Shown here piece by piece: positions 49,347-58,390 of a stretch of 64,000 nucleotides of DNA. Positions within the stretch are counted from its first letter, which is position 1. The number at the start of each line of letters is the position of its first letter. Location: positions 62,001 to 126,000 of the forward strand of contig NZ_JASNWF010000008.1 of NCBI RefSeq assembly GCF_030283205.1, given 5' to 3'. Below the pieces are notes generated by a model that saw only the letters and a program-made list of their open reading frames with translations, was not told the origin of the DNA and did no database searches. Source of the DNA: Actinomadura opuntiae. GTDB taxonomy: Bacteria; Actinomycetota; Actinomycetes; Streptosporangiales; Streptosporangiaceae. A program made the position numbers and the translations under genes.

Positions 49347-50219
49347 CTAGTGTCCGCGCCGGGCCCGGCGCATGGCGCGGGCCGCGATCGGCGAGTAGCG
49401 CAGCCGGTCGACCAGCACCCGGTCGCCGGCGCGCATCGCCTGCGCGAACAGCCGGAAGCGGCGCTCGTCGGCGGACGTCCAGCGCAGCCCGAACCGCTCC
49501 CGCAGGACCGGCGGGAGGCAGCCGACGCCCATCCGGCCCAGCATGAGGGTCGGCGGCCCCGAGATCCCCGACCAGGCGAACGCCGGCAGCGGCCAGCGCG
49601 GCGGGGGCGGCAGCGGCTTGCGGTCCAGCTCGATGAGCAGCCGGACCGTGGCGTTGTCCTCGAGCCGCTCGTTCACCATCGTGTCGAAGTAGTCGCGGAA
49701 CGCGGCCGGGCTCTGCGGGATGTGGCGTTCGGTGATGCCGAGCGCGAGCGCCAGCCGCACCCACTCCTCGTGCAGATCGCGTTCCTGCCGGGGAGTGAGC
49801 GGCGTGCCGAACAGCTGCTGCGTCTGGACCATGCCGTGCAGCAGGGTGGCGTGCACCCAGAGGTACGCCTCCGGGTTGAGGGCGTGGTAGCGGCGGCCCT
49901 GCGCGTCGACGCCCTTGATGTCCTTGTGGATCTCGCGCAGCCGGGCCGCCTCCCGCCGGCCGCGCTCCTCGCCCCGGTAGCCGAGGAAGTTCATCGTCGA
50001 CTCGACGGTGCGCAGCAGCCGCCCCCAGCGGTCCTCCAGGAACTCCGAGTGGTCGGCGACCCCGGCGCCGACGACGGGATGCGCGACCTGCAGCAGCAGG
50101 GTCGCCCGGCCGCTGAACGCGCCGCGCCAGTCGCCCGCGTACCGCCAGATGAGGGAGCCGGGCCCGGGGATGGCACCGGCCTCGGCGGCCCGGTCCGGTT
50201 TCACGTCGAGGTCGGTCAT
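49347..50219 (-). CDS. MpaB-like oxygenase family protein (DUF2236)
   Basis: The 290-residue protein has the DUF2236/ER-bound oxygenase MpaB pattern: SLIWRYAGDWRGAFSGRATL, LLQVAHPVVGAGVADHSEF, LWVHATLLHGMVQ and YFDTMVNERLEDNA. Fungal MpaB cleaves a polyisoprenoid chain, and bacterial latex-clearing relatives bind haem, so a haem-containing oxygenase is plausible. It is followed by a TetR gene in the same operon. The substrate is unknown. Confidence 0.88.
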   Translation of the reverse strand: MTDLDVKPDRAAEAGAIPGPGSLIWRYAGDWRGAFSGRATLLLQVAHPVVGAGVADHSEFLEDRWGRLLRTVESTMNFLGYRGEERGRREAARLREIHKDIKGVDAQGRRYHALNPEAYLWVHATLLHGMVQTQQLFGTPLTPRQERDLHEEWVRLALALGITERHIPQSPAAFRDYFDTMVNERLEDNATVRLLIELDRKPLPPPPRWPLPAFAWSGISGPPTLMLGRMGVGCLPPVLRERFGLRWTSADERRFRLFAQAMRAGDRVLVDRLRYSPIAARAMRRARRGH

Positions 50220-50244
50220 GCCGCATCACCCGCGCTCTGAGACA

Positions 50245-50265
50245 TTGATACGTACTTTGTATCAA
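50245..50265. promoter_or_regulatory. TetR-type operator upstream of the MpaB-TetR operon
   Basis: TTGATAC and GTATCAA form 7-bp perfect arms around GTACTTT, 26 bp before the MpaB start. The AT-rich dyad stands out in this GC-rich sequence. Confidence 0.65.
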
Positions 50266-50310
50266 GCATTCAGCGCTGCGGCCAGCTCGCGGGACCTCGC
50301 GTCCTCGGTG

Positions 50311-52464
50311 TCAGGGGTTGCGCGTGGCCTGCGGGGCGGGTTCGCCGGCCTCGCTCGCCGGGCCGTGCGCGGGCGCGTCGGCGTGGCCGGGCCACCAGGC
50401 GGCGTGCCCGATGAGCGCGGTGACGGCGGGCGTGAAGAACAGGGCCATGACGAACGCCGCGATCGCGATGCCCGCCGAGATGGCGAAGCCCATCTGCAGC
50501 AGGGTGGAGCCGCCGGCCAGCATCAGCGAGGCGAAGGTGCCGGCGAGGATGACCCCCGCCGCGGCGACGGTCGGCCCGGCGTACCGCACCGAGAGCGCGG
50601 CCGCCTCGCGCGGGGACCGCCCCTCGCGCGCCTCCTCGCGCAACCGGGCGATCATGAGGATGTTGTAGTCGGTGCCGAGCGCCACGACGAACAGGTACAT
50701 GATCACCGGCAGCATGAAGATCAGCCCGGGTTCGCCGCGGAGCTGCTGGAAGACCAGCACGCTGGCGCCGAGCGTCGCGGCGAACCCCAGGCCGACCGAG
50801 GCCATCAGGTACCAGGGGGCGACCACGCTGCGCAGCAGCAGCCCGAGGATCACCATGATCAGGACGGCGGCGACCGGGAACACGACGGCGTAGTCGTGCT
50901 CGACCGCGGCCTGGATGTCGACGAACACCGAGGTGATGCCGCCGACCACGGCGGTCGTCCCGGGCGGCGCGGCGTCATGCGCGGTGTCGCGCAGCGGCCC
51001 CTTCACGGTCTTGATGGCCGCGGACGACTCCGGCTTCTCGGCGAGCGTGACGCGGAAGTCGGCGACGCTCCAGTCCTTGGACAGCACCGGGTCGGCGACG
51101 TTGCCGACACCGTCCACCCCGGCCAGCTTCGCCTTGTACGCGGCGAGGTCCGCCTGCGCGAGCCGGGCGCCGGCCTTGGCGCGCAGGTAGACGTCGGACG
51201 GCTCGGTGGCGCCGGCGGGCAGGCCCTTGAGCAGCTCCTTCTGCCACACCGTGGACTCGGCGCCCTTCGGGATGGAGCCGCCGGACAGGTCGAAGTTGGA
51301 GTGGAAGCCGAGCGAGAAGACCGCCAGCACCACCAGCAGCAGGCCGGAGACCGCGGCGAACCGGCCGGGGCGGCGGCCCATCGACGCGCCGATCGCCGCG
51401 AACCGCGCGCCCCTCGGCTCGTGCCGCCAGGCCTTGGACGGCCAGAACACCCGCGTGCCCAGCAGCGACACCACCGCGGGGATCAGCGTCAGCCCGGCCA
51501 GCAGCGTCGTCGCCACCGCGATCGCCAGCGCCGGGCCGAGCGAGCGGAACAGCGACAGCGTGGACAGCAGCAGGGCCAGGAAGGCGATGATCACGGCGCC
51601 GGCGGCCGAGGAGATCGCCTCGCCCACCCGGGTGATCGCCGACACCATCGCGGTCTTGGAGTCCTCGCCCGCGCGCAGCCGCTCGCGGTACCGGAACATC
51701 AGGAACAGGATGTAGTCGGTGCCGACGCCGAACAGCACCACGATGAGCATCGAGCTGACCGAGCTGTCGGTCTTGAGGTCGAAGGCGTCGTTGGCCCAGC
51801 CGATCAGCCCGGTCGCGATCTGCGACACCGCGCCGATGGTGATCACCGGGAGCAGCGCGATGATCGGGCTGCGGAAGATCACCAGCAGCAGCACGAGGAT
51901 CAGCCCGATGGTGGCCGCGCCGGTGATCGCCTCGGCCTTGGCCCCGGCCTCCTGCCCGTCCAGGTTCTGCGCGGCGGTGCCGGTGATGCCGCCCTTGAGG
52001 TCGGTGCCGTCCAGGCGGTCCCGCAGGGCCGGGCGCAGGTCCTTGACCGCGTCGGTCTGGTTCTTGCCCTGCGCGCCCTCCGGCTTCGGCATCTGCACCG
52101 AGATGATCTGGATCTTCCTGTTCGCCGGGGGCGGCGCGACCTGCACGGCGGTGACGTTCTCGATGTGCTCGCCCGCGAGCGCCCGCCCCACCGACGCCAC
52201 CGTGCGCGAGTCGGCCGCGGTCAGCGGCGCCCCGTCCCGCCGTTCCAGCACGATGATCGCCGCGGGCGTGGCGGCCTGCGGGAACGCCTTCTGCTGGACG
52301 TCCAGCGCCTGGATGGACTCGTAGTGGCTCGGCAGGAACGACGCCTCGTCGGTGGTGGCGGTCAGTTTCGGCGCCAGCGCGACCACGGCGACCGCGGCCG
52401 CCAGCCACACCGCGATCACCCGCCACGGGTGATGCACGACGACGCGTCCGATGCGAGCGAACAC
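50311..52464 (-). CDS. MMPL family membrane transporter (RND type)
   Basis: The 717-residue protein has the two-fold RND layout: 12 transmembrane helices in two bundles, each with a large extracellular loop (about 30-190 and 390-540). The GTDYILFLMFRYRERLRAGE and GTDYNILMIARLREEAREGR motifs mark the paired helices. MMPL proteins export lipids or other hydrophobic molecules. The GTG start after AAGGAA gives the usual N-terminus VFARIGRVVVHHPWRV; a longer ATG start is possible. A TetR gene directly upstream on the same strand probably regulates it. Confidence 0.93.
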   Translation of the reverse strand: MFARIGRVVVHHPWRVIAVWLAAAVAVVALAPKLTATTDEASFLPSHYESIQALDVQQKAFPQAATPAAIIVLERRDGAPLTAADSRTVASVGRALAGEHIENVTAVQVAPPPANRKIQIISVQMPKPEGAQGKNQTDAVKDLRPALRDRLDGTDLKGGITGTAAQNLDGQEAGAKAEAITGAATIGLILVLLLVIFRSPIIALLPVITIGAVSQIATGLIGWANDAFDLKTDSSVSSMLIVVLFGVGTDYILFLMFRYRERLRAGEDSKTAMVSAITRVGEAISSAAGAVIIAFLALLLSTLSLFRSLGPALAIAVATTLLAGLTLIPAVVSLLGTRVFWPSKAWRHEPRGARFAAIGASMGRRPGRFAAVSGLLLVVLAVFSLGFHSNFDLSGGSIPKGAESTVWQKELLKGLPAGATEPSDVYLRAKAGARLAQADLAAYKAKLAGVDGVGNVADPVLSKDWSVADFRVTLAEKPESSAAIKTVKGPLRDTAHDAAPPGTTAVVGGITSVFVDIQAAVEHDYAVVFPVAAVLIMVILGLLLRSVVAPWYLMASVGLGFAATLGASVLVFQQLRGEPGLIFMLPVIMYLFVVALGTDYNILMIARLREEAREGRSPREAAALSVRYAGPTVAAAGVILAGTFASLMLAGGSTLLQMGFAISAGIAIAAFVMALFFTPAVTALIGHAAWWPGHADAPAHGPASEAGEPAPQATRNP

Positions 52465-52531
52465 AGCCGATTCCTTCCTCATGTCTACGATGCGGGCCCC
52501 GGCCCCGGCGTGCGGTCACGTCCGGAGCGGG

Positions 52532-53092
52532 TCACGGGTCCCGGTCTTCCCCCGAGGCGCGGCCCAACGCGCGCAGGGCGGTCCGGGCCATGGCCCCGCG
52601 CAGCACCTCGTCGCTCACCGCCAGGTCGGCGGCGCCGGTCACGAACATCCCGCCGAGGGACATCCACGCGGCCACCCGGTCCGCCGGGTCGGGCGAGCGG
52701 CCCGCCAGCGCGTCCACCAGCCGCTCGCCGAGGCCGTCGAGCGCCGGGTCGTCCAACACGGTCCGCTCCGGCAGGGTCTCCAGCAGCACCTTCATCTCGC
52801 GCCGGAACCGCACCGTGAGATCGGCGAAGCCGCCGACCGCGGCCACCGCGGCCTCCTGCCCCTCCAGGCCGGCCAGCCGGGCGTCCAGCGCGATGGCCTC
52901 GCGTTCCACGGGCACCAGCAGCTCGGCGAGGATCGCCTCCTTGTTGCTGAAGTGGTAGAGCAGCGACGCCTTCGAGCAACCGGCCTCCGAGGCGATCTGC
53001 TGCAGGGACGTCCCGCGAAAGCCGTGCCGGGCGAACGCCCGCAGCGCCGACTCCAGGATCTGCCCGCGCAGCGCGGGCGAGGTGCGCGCCAT
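52532..53092 (-). CDS. TetR family transcriptional regulator of the MMPL gene
   Basis: A 186-residue TetR protein with TSLQQIASEAGCSKASLLYH as the HTH and the following NKEAILAELL. The ATG lies 14 bp from a 35-bp perfect palindrome. It is upstream of, and co-oriented with, the MMPL transporter (67 bp gap), so autoregulation and control of efflux are likely. Confidence 0.92.
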   Translation of the reverse strand: MARTSPALRGQILESALRAFARHGFRGTSLQQIASEAGCSKASLLYHFSNKEAILAELLVPVEREAIALDARLAGLEGQEAAVAAVGGFADLTVRFRREMKVLLETLPERTVLDDPALDGLGERLVDALAGRSPDPADRVAAWMSLGGMFVTGAADLAVSDEVLRGAMARTALRALGRASGEDRDP

Positions 53093-53106
53093 GGACGCCA
53101 CCGTAA

Positions 53107-53141
53107 CTGTCCGATCGGTCAGGGTCTGACCGATCGGACAG
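53107..53141. promoter_or_regulatory. TetR operator: 16-bp perfect palindrome arms
   Basis: CTGTCCGATCGGTCAG and CTGACCGATCGGACAG pair perfectly around GGT. Each arm has its own CCGATCGG palindrome, so two dimers could bind side by side, as in QacR-type operators. The 3' end of the amine oxidase gene runs into it (stop at 53119-53121). Confidence 0.85.
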
Positions 53142-54501
53142 GAAATCCGCTGTGATGTTCGCCACCCGGCGCCGCGCCGGCGAGGATCTCGGCCGCCGCG
53201 CGGCGGCCGGACCGCACGGCCCCGTCGAAGTAGCCGTTCCAGCGCGTCGCGGTCTCGGTGCCGGCCCAGTGCAGGACGCCGACGGGCGCGCGGAGGGCCG
53301 GGCCGAACCCCGTCCAGGCGCCGGGCGCGAGGTGCCCCGAGAAGCAGCCGCGCGTCCACGGCTCGGCACACCAGTCGAACTCCACGAAGGCGGTCGGGTC
53401 GCGCGCCTCGTCGCCGAAGAGTCCGGCCAGCCGGTCCAGGACGGCGCGGCGGCGGTCCCGAGGGGTGCACGAACGCAGGCGCTGCGCGTCGGCGCCGTAG
53501 GCGAAGGAGGTCAGGACCGCGCTCGGCCCACCGGGCGGGGTGTTGTCGACGGTCTCGGTGAGCGGCCCGTCGCTGCTGAAACTAATGCCCGACAGGCCGC
53601 GCGCCCGCCAGAACGGCTCCCGGTACACCGCGTGCGTCTTCAGCGCGTAACCGGCCGCCATGCGCTGGGTGAGGCCGTCGCGCTGGACGGGGAGCGGCGG
53701 GTCGTACTCGATGCGTCCGGCCAGGACCGGTGGGATCGCGATGACGACGTGCGCCGCCTCCAGCCGCATGCCGCCGGCGAGCACGACCGCTCCCCCGGCA
53801 CCGTGCTCGATGCGCCGGACGGGAGCGTTGCGGTAGATCGTGCCCGCGGGCAACGCGTCGGCCATGCGCACGGCGAGTTCCTGCGGCCCGCCGACGAGAC
53901 GATGGGACTGCGCGCCGCCCGCGAAACCGACCAGGACATCGAGCCCGTCCCCGCTGGCCAGATAGAACAGCGTTTCCAGCAGCGAAGCGTCGGCCGCGTC
54001 GAGTGACAGCAGCGCCCCTGCGGTCTGCCGCGCGACGGCCCGCGCGACGGCCGGATCGCCGGTGCGGCCGACCAGCCAGGAGGCGAGCGTCATCCCGTCC
54101 CACGTCCGGGCCTGCGGATGCGTCCACGGCTCGTCTGCTGGCAGCTCCCGGCTGAGCCGGTCGAGCTCGCCGAGCAACGCCGTGACCTGCGGGGGCAGCG
54201 CGTCGAGCAGGGCGCCCTCGTAATCCACGACCGCCCGTCCGCGCTCCGGCGTGGGATAGGTCCGCATCCCGTACCGGGCGATCAGCTCCCGCATCTCGTA
54301 CTGGGTCGGCCCGACCCACTGGCCGCCGAGATCCAGCTGCGTCCCGTCGGGCAGCAGCCGGGTGAGCACCCGGCCGCCGACCCGGCCGCCGACCTCGGCG
54401 AGCGCCACGCGGGCGCCCGCGGCGGCCAGTTCGTGAGCCGCCGCGAGCCCGGCGAAACCGGCGCCGACGACCACGACGTCGGCGCTGCGTCCATCCTGCA
54501 C
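53119..54501 (-). CDS. Flavin-containing amine oxidase family protein
   Basis: The 460-residue flavoprotein has the FAD motif VVVVGAGFAGLAAAHELAAA, GGRVLTRLLP, GGQWVGPTQYEM and a C-terminal GVLHWAGTETATRWNGYFDG. This matches monoamine or polyamine oxidases, which oxidise amines to imines and produce H2O2. There is no signal peptide. GTG start after GGAGGGGCGA. It is 98 bp downstream of the ferredoxin gene and may share its transcript. No covalent flavin-cysteine pattern is evident near the C-terminus. Confidence 0.9.
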   Translation of the reverse strand: MQDGRSADVVVVGAGFAGLAAAHELAAAGARVALAEVGGRVGGRVLTRLLPDGTQLDLGGQWVGPTQYEMRELIARYGMRTYPTPERGRAVVDYEGALLDALPPQVTALLGELDRLSRELPADEPWTHPQARTWDGMTLASWLVGRTGDPAVARAVARQTAGALLSLDAADASLLETLFYLASGDGLDVLVGFAGGAQSHRLVGGPQELAVRMADALPAGTIYRNAPVRRIEHGAGGAVVLAGGMRLEAAHVVIAIPPVLAGRIEYDPPLPVQRDGLTQRMAAGYALKTHAVYREPFWRARGLSGISFSSDGPLTETVDNTPPGGPSAVLTSFAYGADAQRLRSCTPRDRRRAVLDRLAGLFGDEARDPTAFVEFDWCAEPWTRGCFSGHLAPGAWTGFGPALRAPVGVLHWAGTETATRWNGYFDGAVRSGRRAAAEILAGAAPGGEHHSGFPVRSVRP

Positions 54502-54599
54502 TCGCCCCTCCGGATGTCGGGAACCTCCGCATGATTCCGCTCCGGCGGACAAGCCAAATCCAGCTGGAGGTAGAGCTTCCGAGACGTTGCGCCGGTGCG

Positions 54600-54821
54600 T
54601 CAGTCCTCGGGAGCCAGCACCTCCCCGGTCTCCTTGGCCCGGATGGTGATCGCCTCGACCGGGCACGACTCGGCGGCGTCGAGCGCCCGGTCGGACGGTT
54701 CGGTCTCCGGACGGGTGGGACGGGAGGTGCCGTCGACGACGGCGAAGTGGTCCGGGGCGGTCCCGGCGCAGATGCCGGAGCCGATGCAGGTCCGTCCGTC
54801 CACCTCGACCAGCCAGGTCAT
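54600..54821 (-). CDS. Ferredoxin, [3Fe-4S] type, P450 partner
   Basis: A 73-residue ferredoxin with cysteines C12, C18 and C53 (CIGSGIC and ESCPVEAI) and Ser at the fourth ligand place, the pattern of actinobacterial [3Fe-4S] ferredoxins that feed P450s. Its start overlaps the stop of the P450 gene (ATGA), so they are co-translated. It should donate electrons to the adjacent enzyme; the reductase is not in this cluster. Confidence 0.93.
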   Translation of the reverse strand: MTWLVEVDGRTCIGSGICAGTAPDHFAVVDGTSRPTRPETEPSDRALDAAESCPVEAITIRAKETGEVLAPED

Positions 54822-56044
54822 GCGCCCGTCCTTCCGGGGGTGCGGGGCCGGTCCCAGGCGATCGGCATTCGCTCGGGCGCCCGGGTGGCCGTTCCGGACT
54901 TCCAGACGATGTCCTGATCCGGTCCCGCGAGCCGCAGGCCCGGGAACCTCCGCAGCAGGGTGCCGAGTGCGACCTGGAGCTCCATGCGCGCCAGCTGCGC
55001 GCCGAGGCAGTGGTGCGGGCCGTGCCCGAAACCGATGTGGGACGTCTCGCGGCGCCGCGGGTCGAAGGTGTCGGGGTCGGAGTAGACGGACTCGTCCCGG
55101 TTCGCCGATTGCAGGGCGACCACCACGGGTTCACCGGCCCGTACCGTCAAGCCGCCCAGCTCGACGTCCTCGGTCGCGTAGCGCGCGCTCCCGGCTGCGC
55201 CGCCCAGCGGGACGTAGCGCATGAGTTCCTCCACCGCCTGCGGGATCAGGTTCGGGTCGGCGCGCAGGGCCGCGAGCTGATCGGGATGCGTCAGCAGCAC
55301 GTAGACGAAGTTCGGAATCTGCGAGGCCGTCGTCTCATGCCCGGCGACCAGGATCCCCTCCGCCATCGCGAGCAGCTCCTCCTCCGAGAGCCGGTCGTGC
55401 CGGTCGCGCGCCTCGATGAGCGCGCTGATCAGGTCGTCGCGCGGCGTCTCGCGATGCTCGGCGACCAGGCCCGCCATGTACGCGCGCATCCGTCCGACGT
55501 ACTCGGTGACCTCCTCGGCGGTGAACCGGGTGGTGGACAGGAACGCGTCCGACCACAGCCGGAAGTCGGCCCGGTCCCCGGCCGGGACGCCGAGCAGCTC
55601 GCAGATGACGGTGATCGGCAGTGGCAGCGCGAATTCCTCGACGAGGTCGGCGGGCGGCCCCTGCGCCAGCATCCGGCCGGCGAGCGCGTCGGCGATCTCC
55701 TGGGTCCGGGGACGCAGCCGCTCGACGCGCCGGGCGGTGAACGCCTTGGCCACCAGCCGGCGCAGCCGGCTGTGCTCCGGCGGGTCCTGGCGCAGCAGCG
55801 AGCCGGGCGACCCGATGTGCAGGCGTGCGCGCGGCTCGTCGCGGCCGGTGGCGGCGGCGCGGCTGAACCGCGGGTCGCCGAGGACGACCTTGACGTCCTC
55901 GTAACGGGTGGCCAGCCAGGCGGGCTCGCCATAGGGCAGCCGGATCCGGCACAGGGGCCGCTTGCGCAGGTCGCCGAACGCCGGATCGACCTCGAGGCGG
56001 TCATGCGCGCCGAACAGTTCGGACCAGGGTTGCGTGGTGGTCAT
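54818..56044 (-). CDS. Cytochrome P450
   Basis: The 408-residue bacterial P450 has the I-helix oxygen-binding AGHETTAS, the K-helix ExxR in VEELMRYVP, and the haem-binding loop FGHGPHHCLGAQLARMEL. It has the class I length and no membrane anchor. It would hydroxylate a small substrate with electrons from the coupled ferredoxin. AAGGAGTGGGTG precedes the ATG. An upstream in-frame start (MVNTNPAKEW) is possible. A TetR gene about 250 bp upstream on the same strand is a candidate regulator. Confidence 0.95.
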   Translation of the reverse strand: MTTTQPWSELFGAHDRLEVDPAFGDLRKRPLCRIRLPYGEPAWLATRYEDVKVVLGDPRFSRAAATGRDEPRARLHIGSPGSLLRQDPPEHSRLRRLVAKAFTARRVERLRPRTQEIADALAGRMLAQGPPADLVEEFALPLPITVICELLGVPAGDRADFRLWSDAFLSTTRFTAEEVTEYVGRMRAYMAGLVAEHRETPRDDLISALIEARDRHDRLSEEELLAMAEGILVAGHETTASQIPNFVYVLLTHPDQLAALRADPNLIPQAVEELMRYVPLGGAAGSARYATEDVELGGLTVRAGEPVVVALQSANRDESVYSDPDTFDPRRRETSHIGFGHGPHHCLGAQLARMELQVALGTLLRRFPGLRLAGPDQDIVWKSGTATRAPERMPIAWDRPRTPGRTGA

Positions 56045-56292
56045 CACCCACTCCTTCGCGGGGTTCGTGTTCACCATTTGGCGGGTACGCGCCGGCACGG
56101 CCGGGACGGGGCCTCGGCGATGCGGCGGCATGGTGACGGCGTCGCGCGGCACGGTTCCGGGCGGCGAGGGTGGGAGCCTGCGCGGCTGCTGGGAGCCTGG
56201 CGCGCCGCCGGTCCGGGGTCCGCGACGTGGCGCGGCGCCTGGCGGCCCGCGCGCCGCCGCGATGCCGGACACCTCCTGCACGCTCATCTCCG
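56045..56292. other. Intergenic stretch between TetR and P450 genes
   Basis: About 250 bp with no gene I can support. A GC-biased frame runs through it but has low-complexity Pro/Arg/Gly translation and no homology pattern. I see no clear operator or terminator. Confidence 0.5.
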
Positions 56293-56943
56293 TCAGGCGG
56301 CCGGATCGGTCATCGCGGGCGCCAGGAGATGGGAGACGGCGTCGGCGAGCAGGTCGATCGGGTCGTCGGTCTCCACCGGCCAGCCCCCGGCCAGCCACAT
56401 CGACAGGAACGACTCGACCTGGAGCACCATCATCAGGGCCCGCTGGCGGGCCTCCCCCGCCGAGGTCCCGCGCCAGTGCCGGGACGCGTCCGTCAGCAGC
56501 GCGACGTAGTGCTCGTGCGCGGCGAGGGAGCGGTCGCGGGCACTGTCCGCGTCGCCGAGCGCCGTGGCCCCGGCCGCGGTCAGCACCCGGATCACCGGCG
56601 CCATCGGACGCCAGCGCGCCACGGCCTCCTCCAGCCACGCGCGGACGCCGTCGCGGGTCCACACCGGGAGTGCGGCCAGTTCGGCGTAGACCTCGTCGGC
56701 GAGGTCGTACACGCGCGCCAGCAGGGCCTGGAGGATCTCCCTCTTGCCGGGGAAGTACGCGTAGACGGTCGCCCGGGTGATGCCCGCGGCCCTGGCGATG
56801 TCCCCCATCGTCACGTCGACGAGCGGTTTCCCGCCGAACACCGCCACGGCGCCTTCGAGCACGCGTGCGCGCGTGAGCCGCTTGTGCTCCTCCCGGAGGC
56901 TCGGACGGCCGTCCCGTTCCCGAAGCGGTGCGTGATGCGTCAC
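56293..56943 (-). CDS. TetR family transcriptional regulator
   Basis: A 216-residue TetR protein with the HTH DIARAAGITRATVYAYFPGK and a helical effector domain. The GTG start follows TACGGT and six bases, consistent with a leaderless transcript. It diverges from the MFS gene and is upstream of the P450 gene; either could be its target. Confidence 0.92.
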   Translation of the reverse strand: MTHHAPLRERDGRPSLREEHKRLTRARVLEGAVAVFGGKPLVDVTMGDIARAAGITRATVYAYFPGKREILQALLARVYDLADEVYAELAALPVWTRDGVRAWLEEAVARWRPMAPVIRVLTAAGATALGDADSARDRSLAAHEHYVALLTDASRHWRGTSAGEARQRALMMVLQVESFLSMWLAGGWPVETDDPIDLLADAVSHLLAPAMTDPAA

Positions 56944-57096
56944 ACACCGACCGTACGATTCGACTAACGCCTATACAAGATGTCAAAGCGGAGTGAGGAC
57001 CGAGGAGTAAGCGAACGCTTGCTCGGACGCCATAGAGTCGCCGTGGCGCCGGTGTGCGGTTTGGGGCCTTCGCGGCTTTCTGGTGTGCTCTCTTCT

Positions 57097-58278
57097 GTGA
57101 TCGACGCTCCGCCCGCCTCCGCCCGGCCCGCCGCGGACCCGTCCGGGCGCGGGGTGGTCGGGACGGTCGTCGCGATCCAGCTCACCTGCTGTCTGGGCTT
57201 CTTCGCGGTGATGGCGCATCTCGTCGCGCACCTGCGGCACGACCTGGGGCTGATGGCGGGCACGGTCGGGCTGATCGCCGGAGTGCGCGTCGGGCTGCAG
57301 TACGCGCTGCTGCTCCCGGTCGGCGCGGTCACCGACCTGATCGGCGCGCGCCGCACCGGGGCGATCGCGTGCGCGCTGCGCGCCCTCGGCTTCGCGCTGC
57401 TCGGGACGGCCGACGGCGCCGGCCCGCTGCTGTGCGCGGCGGTCGTGCTGGCCGCGGGCGGCGCCCTCTACAACCCGGCGGCCCAGTGCCTGCTCGCCGG
57501 CGTCGACGCCGCCCGCCGGTCCGGCGGCTTCGCCGCCTATGCCGCGGCCCAGCACATCGCGACGGTGGCGGGACCGCCCGCCGGGCTCGTCCTCCTCCGC
57601 CTGGACACCGGGTTCGCGCTGGTCGCGGGCACGGCCGCCGCGCTGTGGGCGGTCGCCGGGCTGCTGTTCCTGCGGCTGCCCGGCGACGCCGCGCGGCCGG
57701 CGTCCGGCGGGTTCCGCGACCTCGCCGCCGGAGTGCGGACGGTGCTCGGCGACCGCGCGTTCCTGTTCTTCACACTGGTGGCCGCGCCCACGACCCTGCT
57801 CGCCGACCACATCATGACCGCCGTCCCGCTGCTCGGCTTCTCCGCCGGCGCCGCGACCCTGTGCTTCAGTGTCCTGGCCGCCGTCGCCGCGTCCGCCCAG
57901 CCCTTCGTCGCGGTGCGCCGCCGCGGGGAGCGGCCTTGGGTGCTGCGCGCCGGCCTGCTGTGCGCGGCGGCTACGTTCTTCATGCTGGCGCCGCTGGACG
58001 GCACGGGGACGGGCCCGCTGATGGTCGCGGCCGTCCTCAACGGCGTGGCGAACGGGCTGATCCAGCCGGCGGTGTTCCAGCGGACCGTCCGGCACGCGCC
58101 GCCCGGACGGTTCGGCTCCTACTACGGCGTCCTGCAAGGCGTCGCCGGCGTGTTCGCTTTCGCTGGCGACCTGCTGGTCGGGCGGCTCTTCGACCTCGGT
58201 CCGGCGGGCGCGACGTGGGCCCTGCTCGGCGTCGGCGGGTTCGCGCTGGTGGCCGCGCTCGGCGCGCGCGGCCGCTGA
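57097..58278 (+). CDS. MFS transporter (12-TM)
   Basis: At 393 residues with 12 hydrophobic segments, this is a drug:H+ antiporter-like MFS protein (GAVTDLIGARRTGAIACALR, LFDLGPAGATWALLGVGGFA). The GTG chosen places the first helix (VVAIQLTCCLGFFAVMAHLV) at a normal distance; an upstream ATG would add 39 non-hydrophobic residues. No Shine-Dalgarno is clear. It diverges from a TetR regulator, a common exporter arrangement. Confidence 0.85.
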   Translation: MIDAPPASARPAADPSGRGVVGTVVAIQLTCCLGFFAVMAHLVAHLRHDLGLMAGTVGLIAGVRVGLQYALLLPVGAVTDLIGARRTGAIACALRALGFALLGTADGAGPLLCAAVVLAAGGALYNPAAQCLLAGVDAARRSGGFAAYAAAQHIATVAGPPAGLVLLRLDTGFALVAGTAAALWAVAGLLFLRLPGDAARPASGGFRDLAAGVRTVLGDRAFLFFTLVAAPTTLLADHIMTAVPLLGFSAGAATLCFSVLAAVAASAQPFVAVRRRGERPWVLRAGLLCAAATFFMLAPLDGTGTGPLMVAAVLNGVANGLIQPAVFQRTVRHAPPGRFGSYYGVLQGVAGVFAFAGDLLVGRLFDLGPAGATWALLGVGGFALVAALGARGR

Positions 58279-58390
58279 TCCGCCGCGGGGCGTCCTCCAG
58301 GGAAAGCCGGGTGGTGCGGCGCCGCCCGCGTCGAGGATCATGCGGGGATGGAGCGGATCGGCCGGCCGCGGCGGCCCTCGCTGCCGACGA

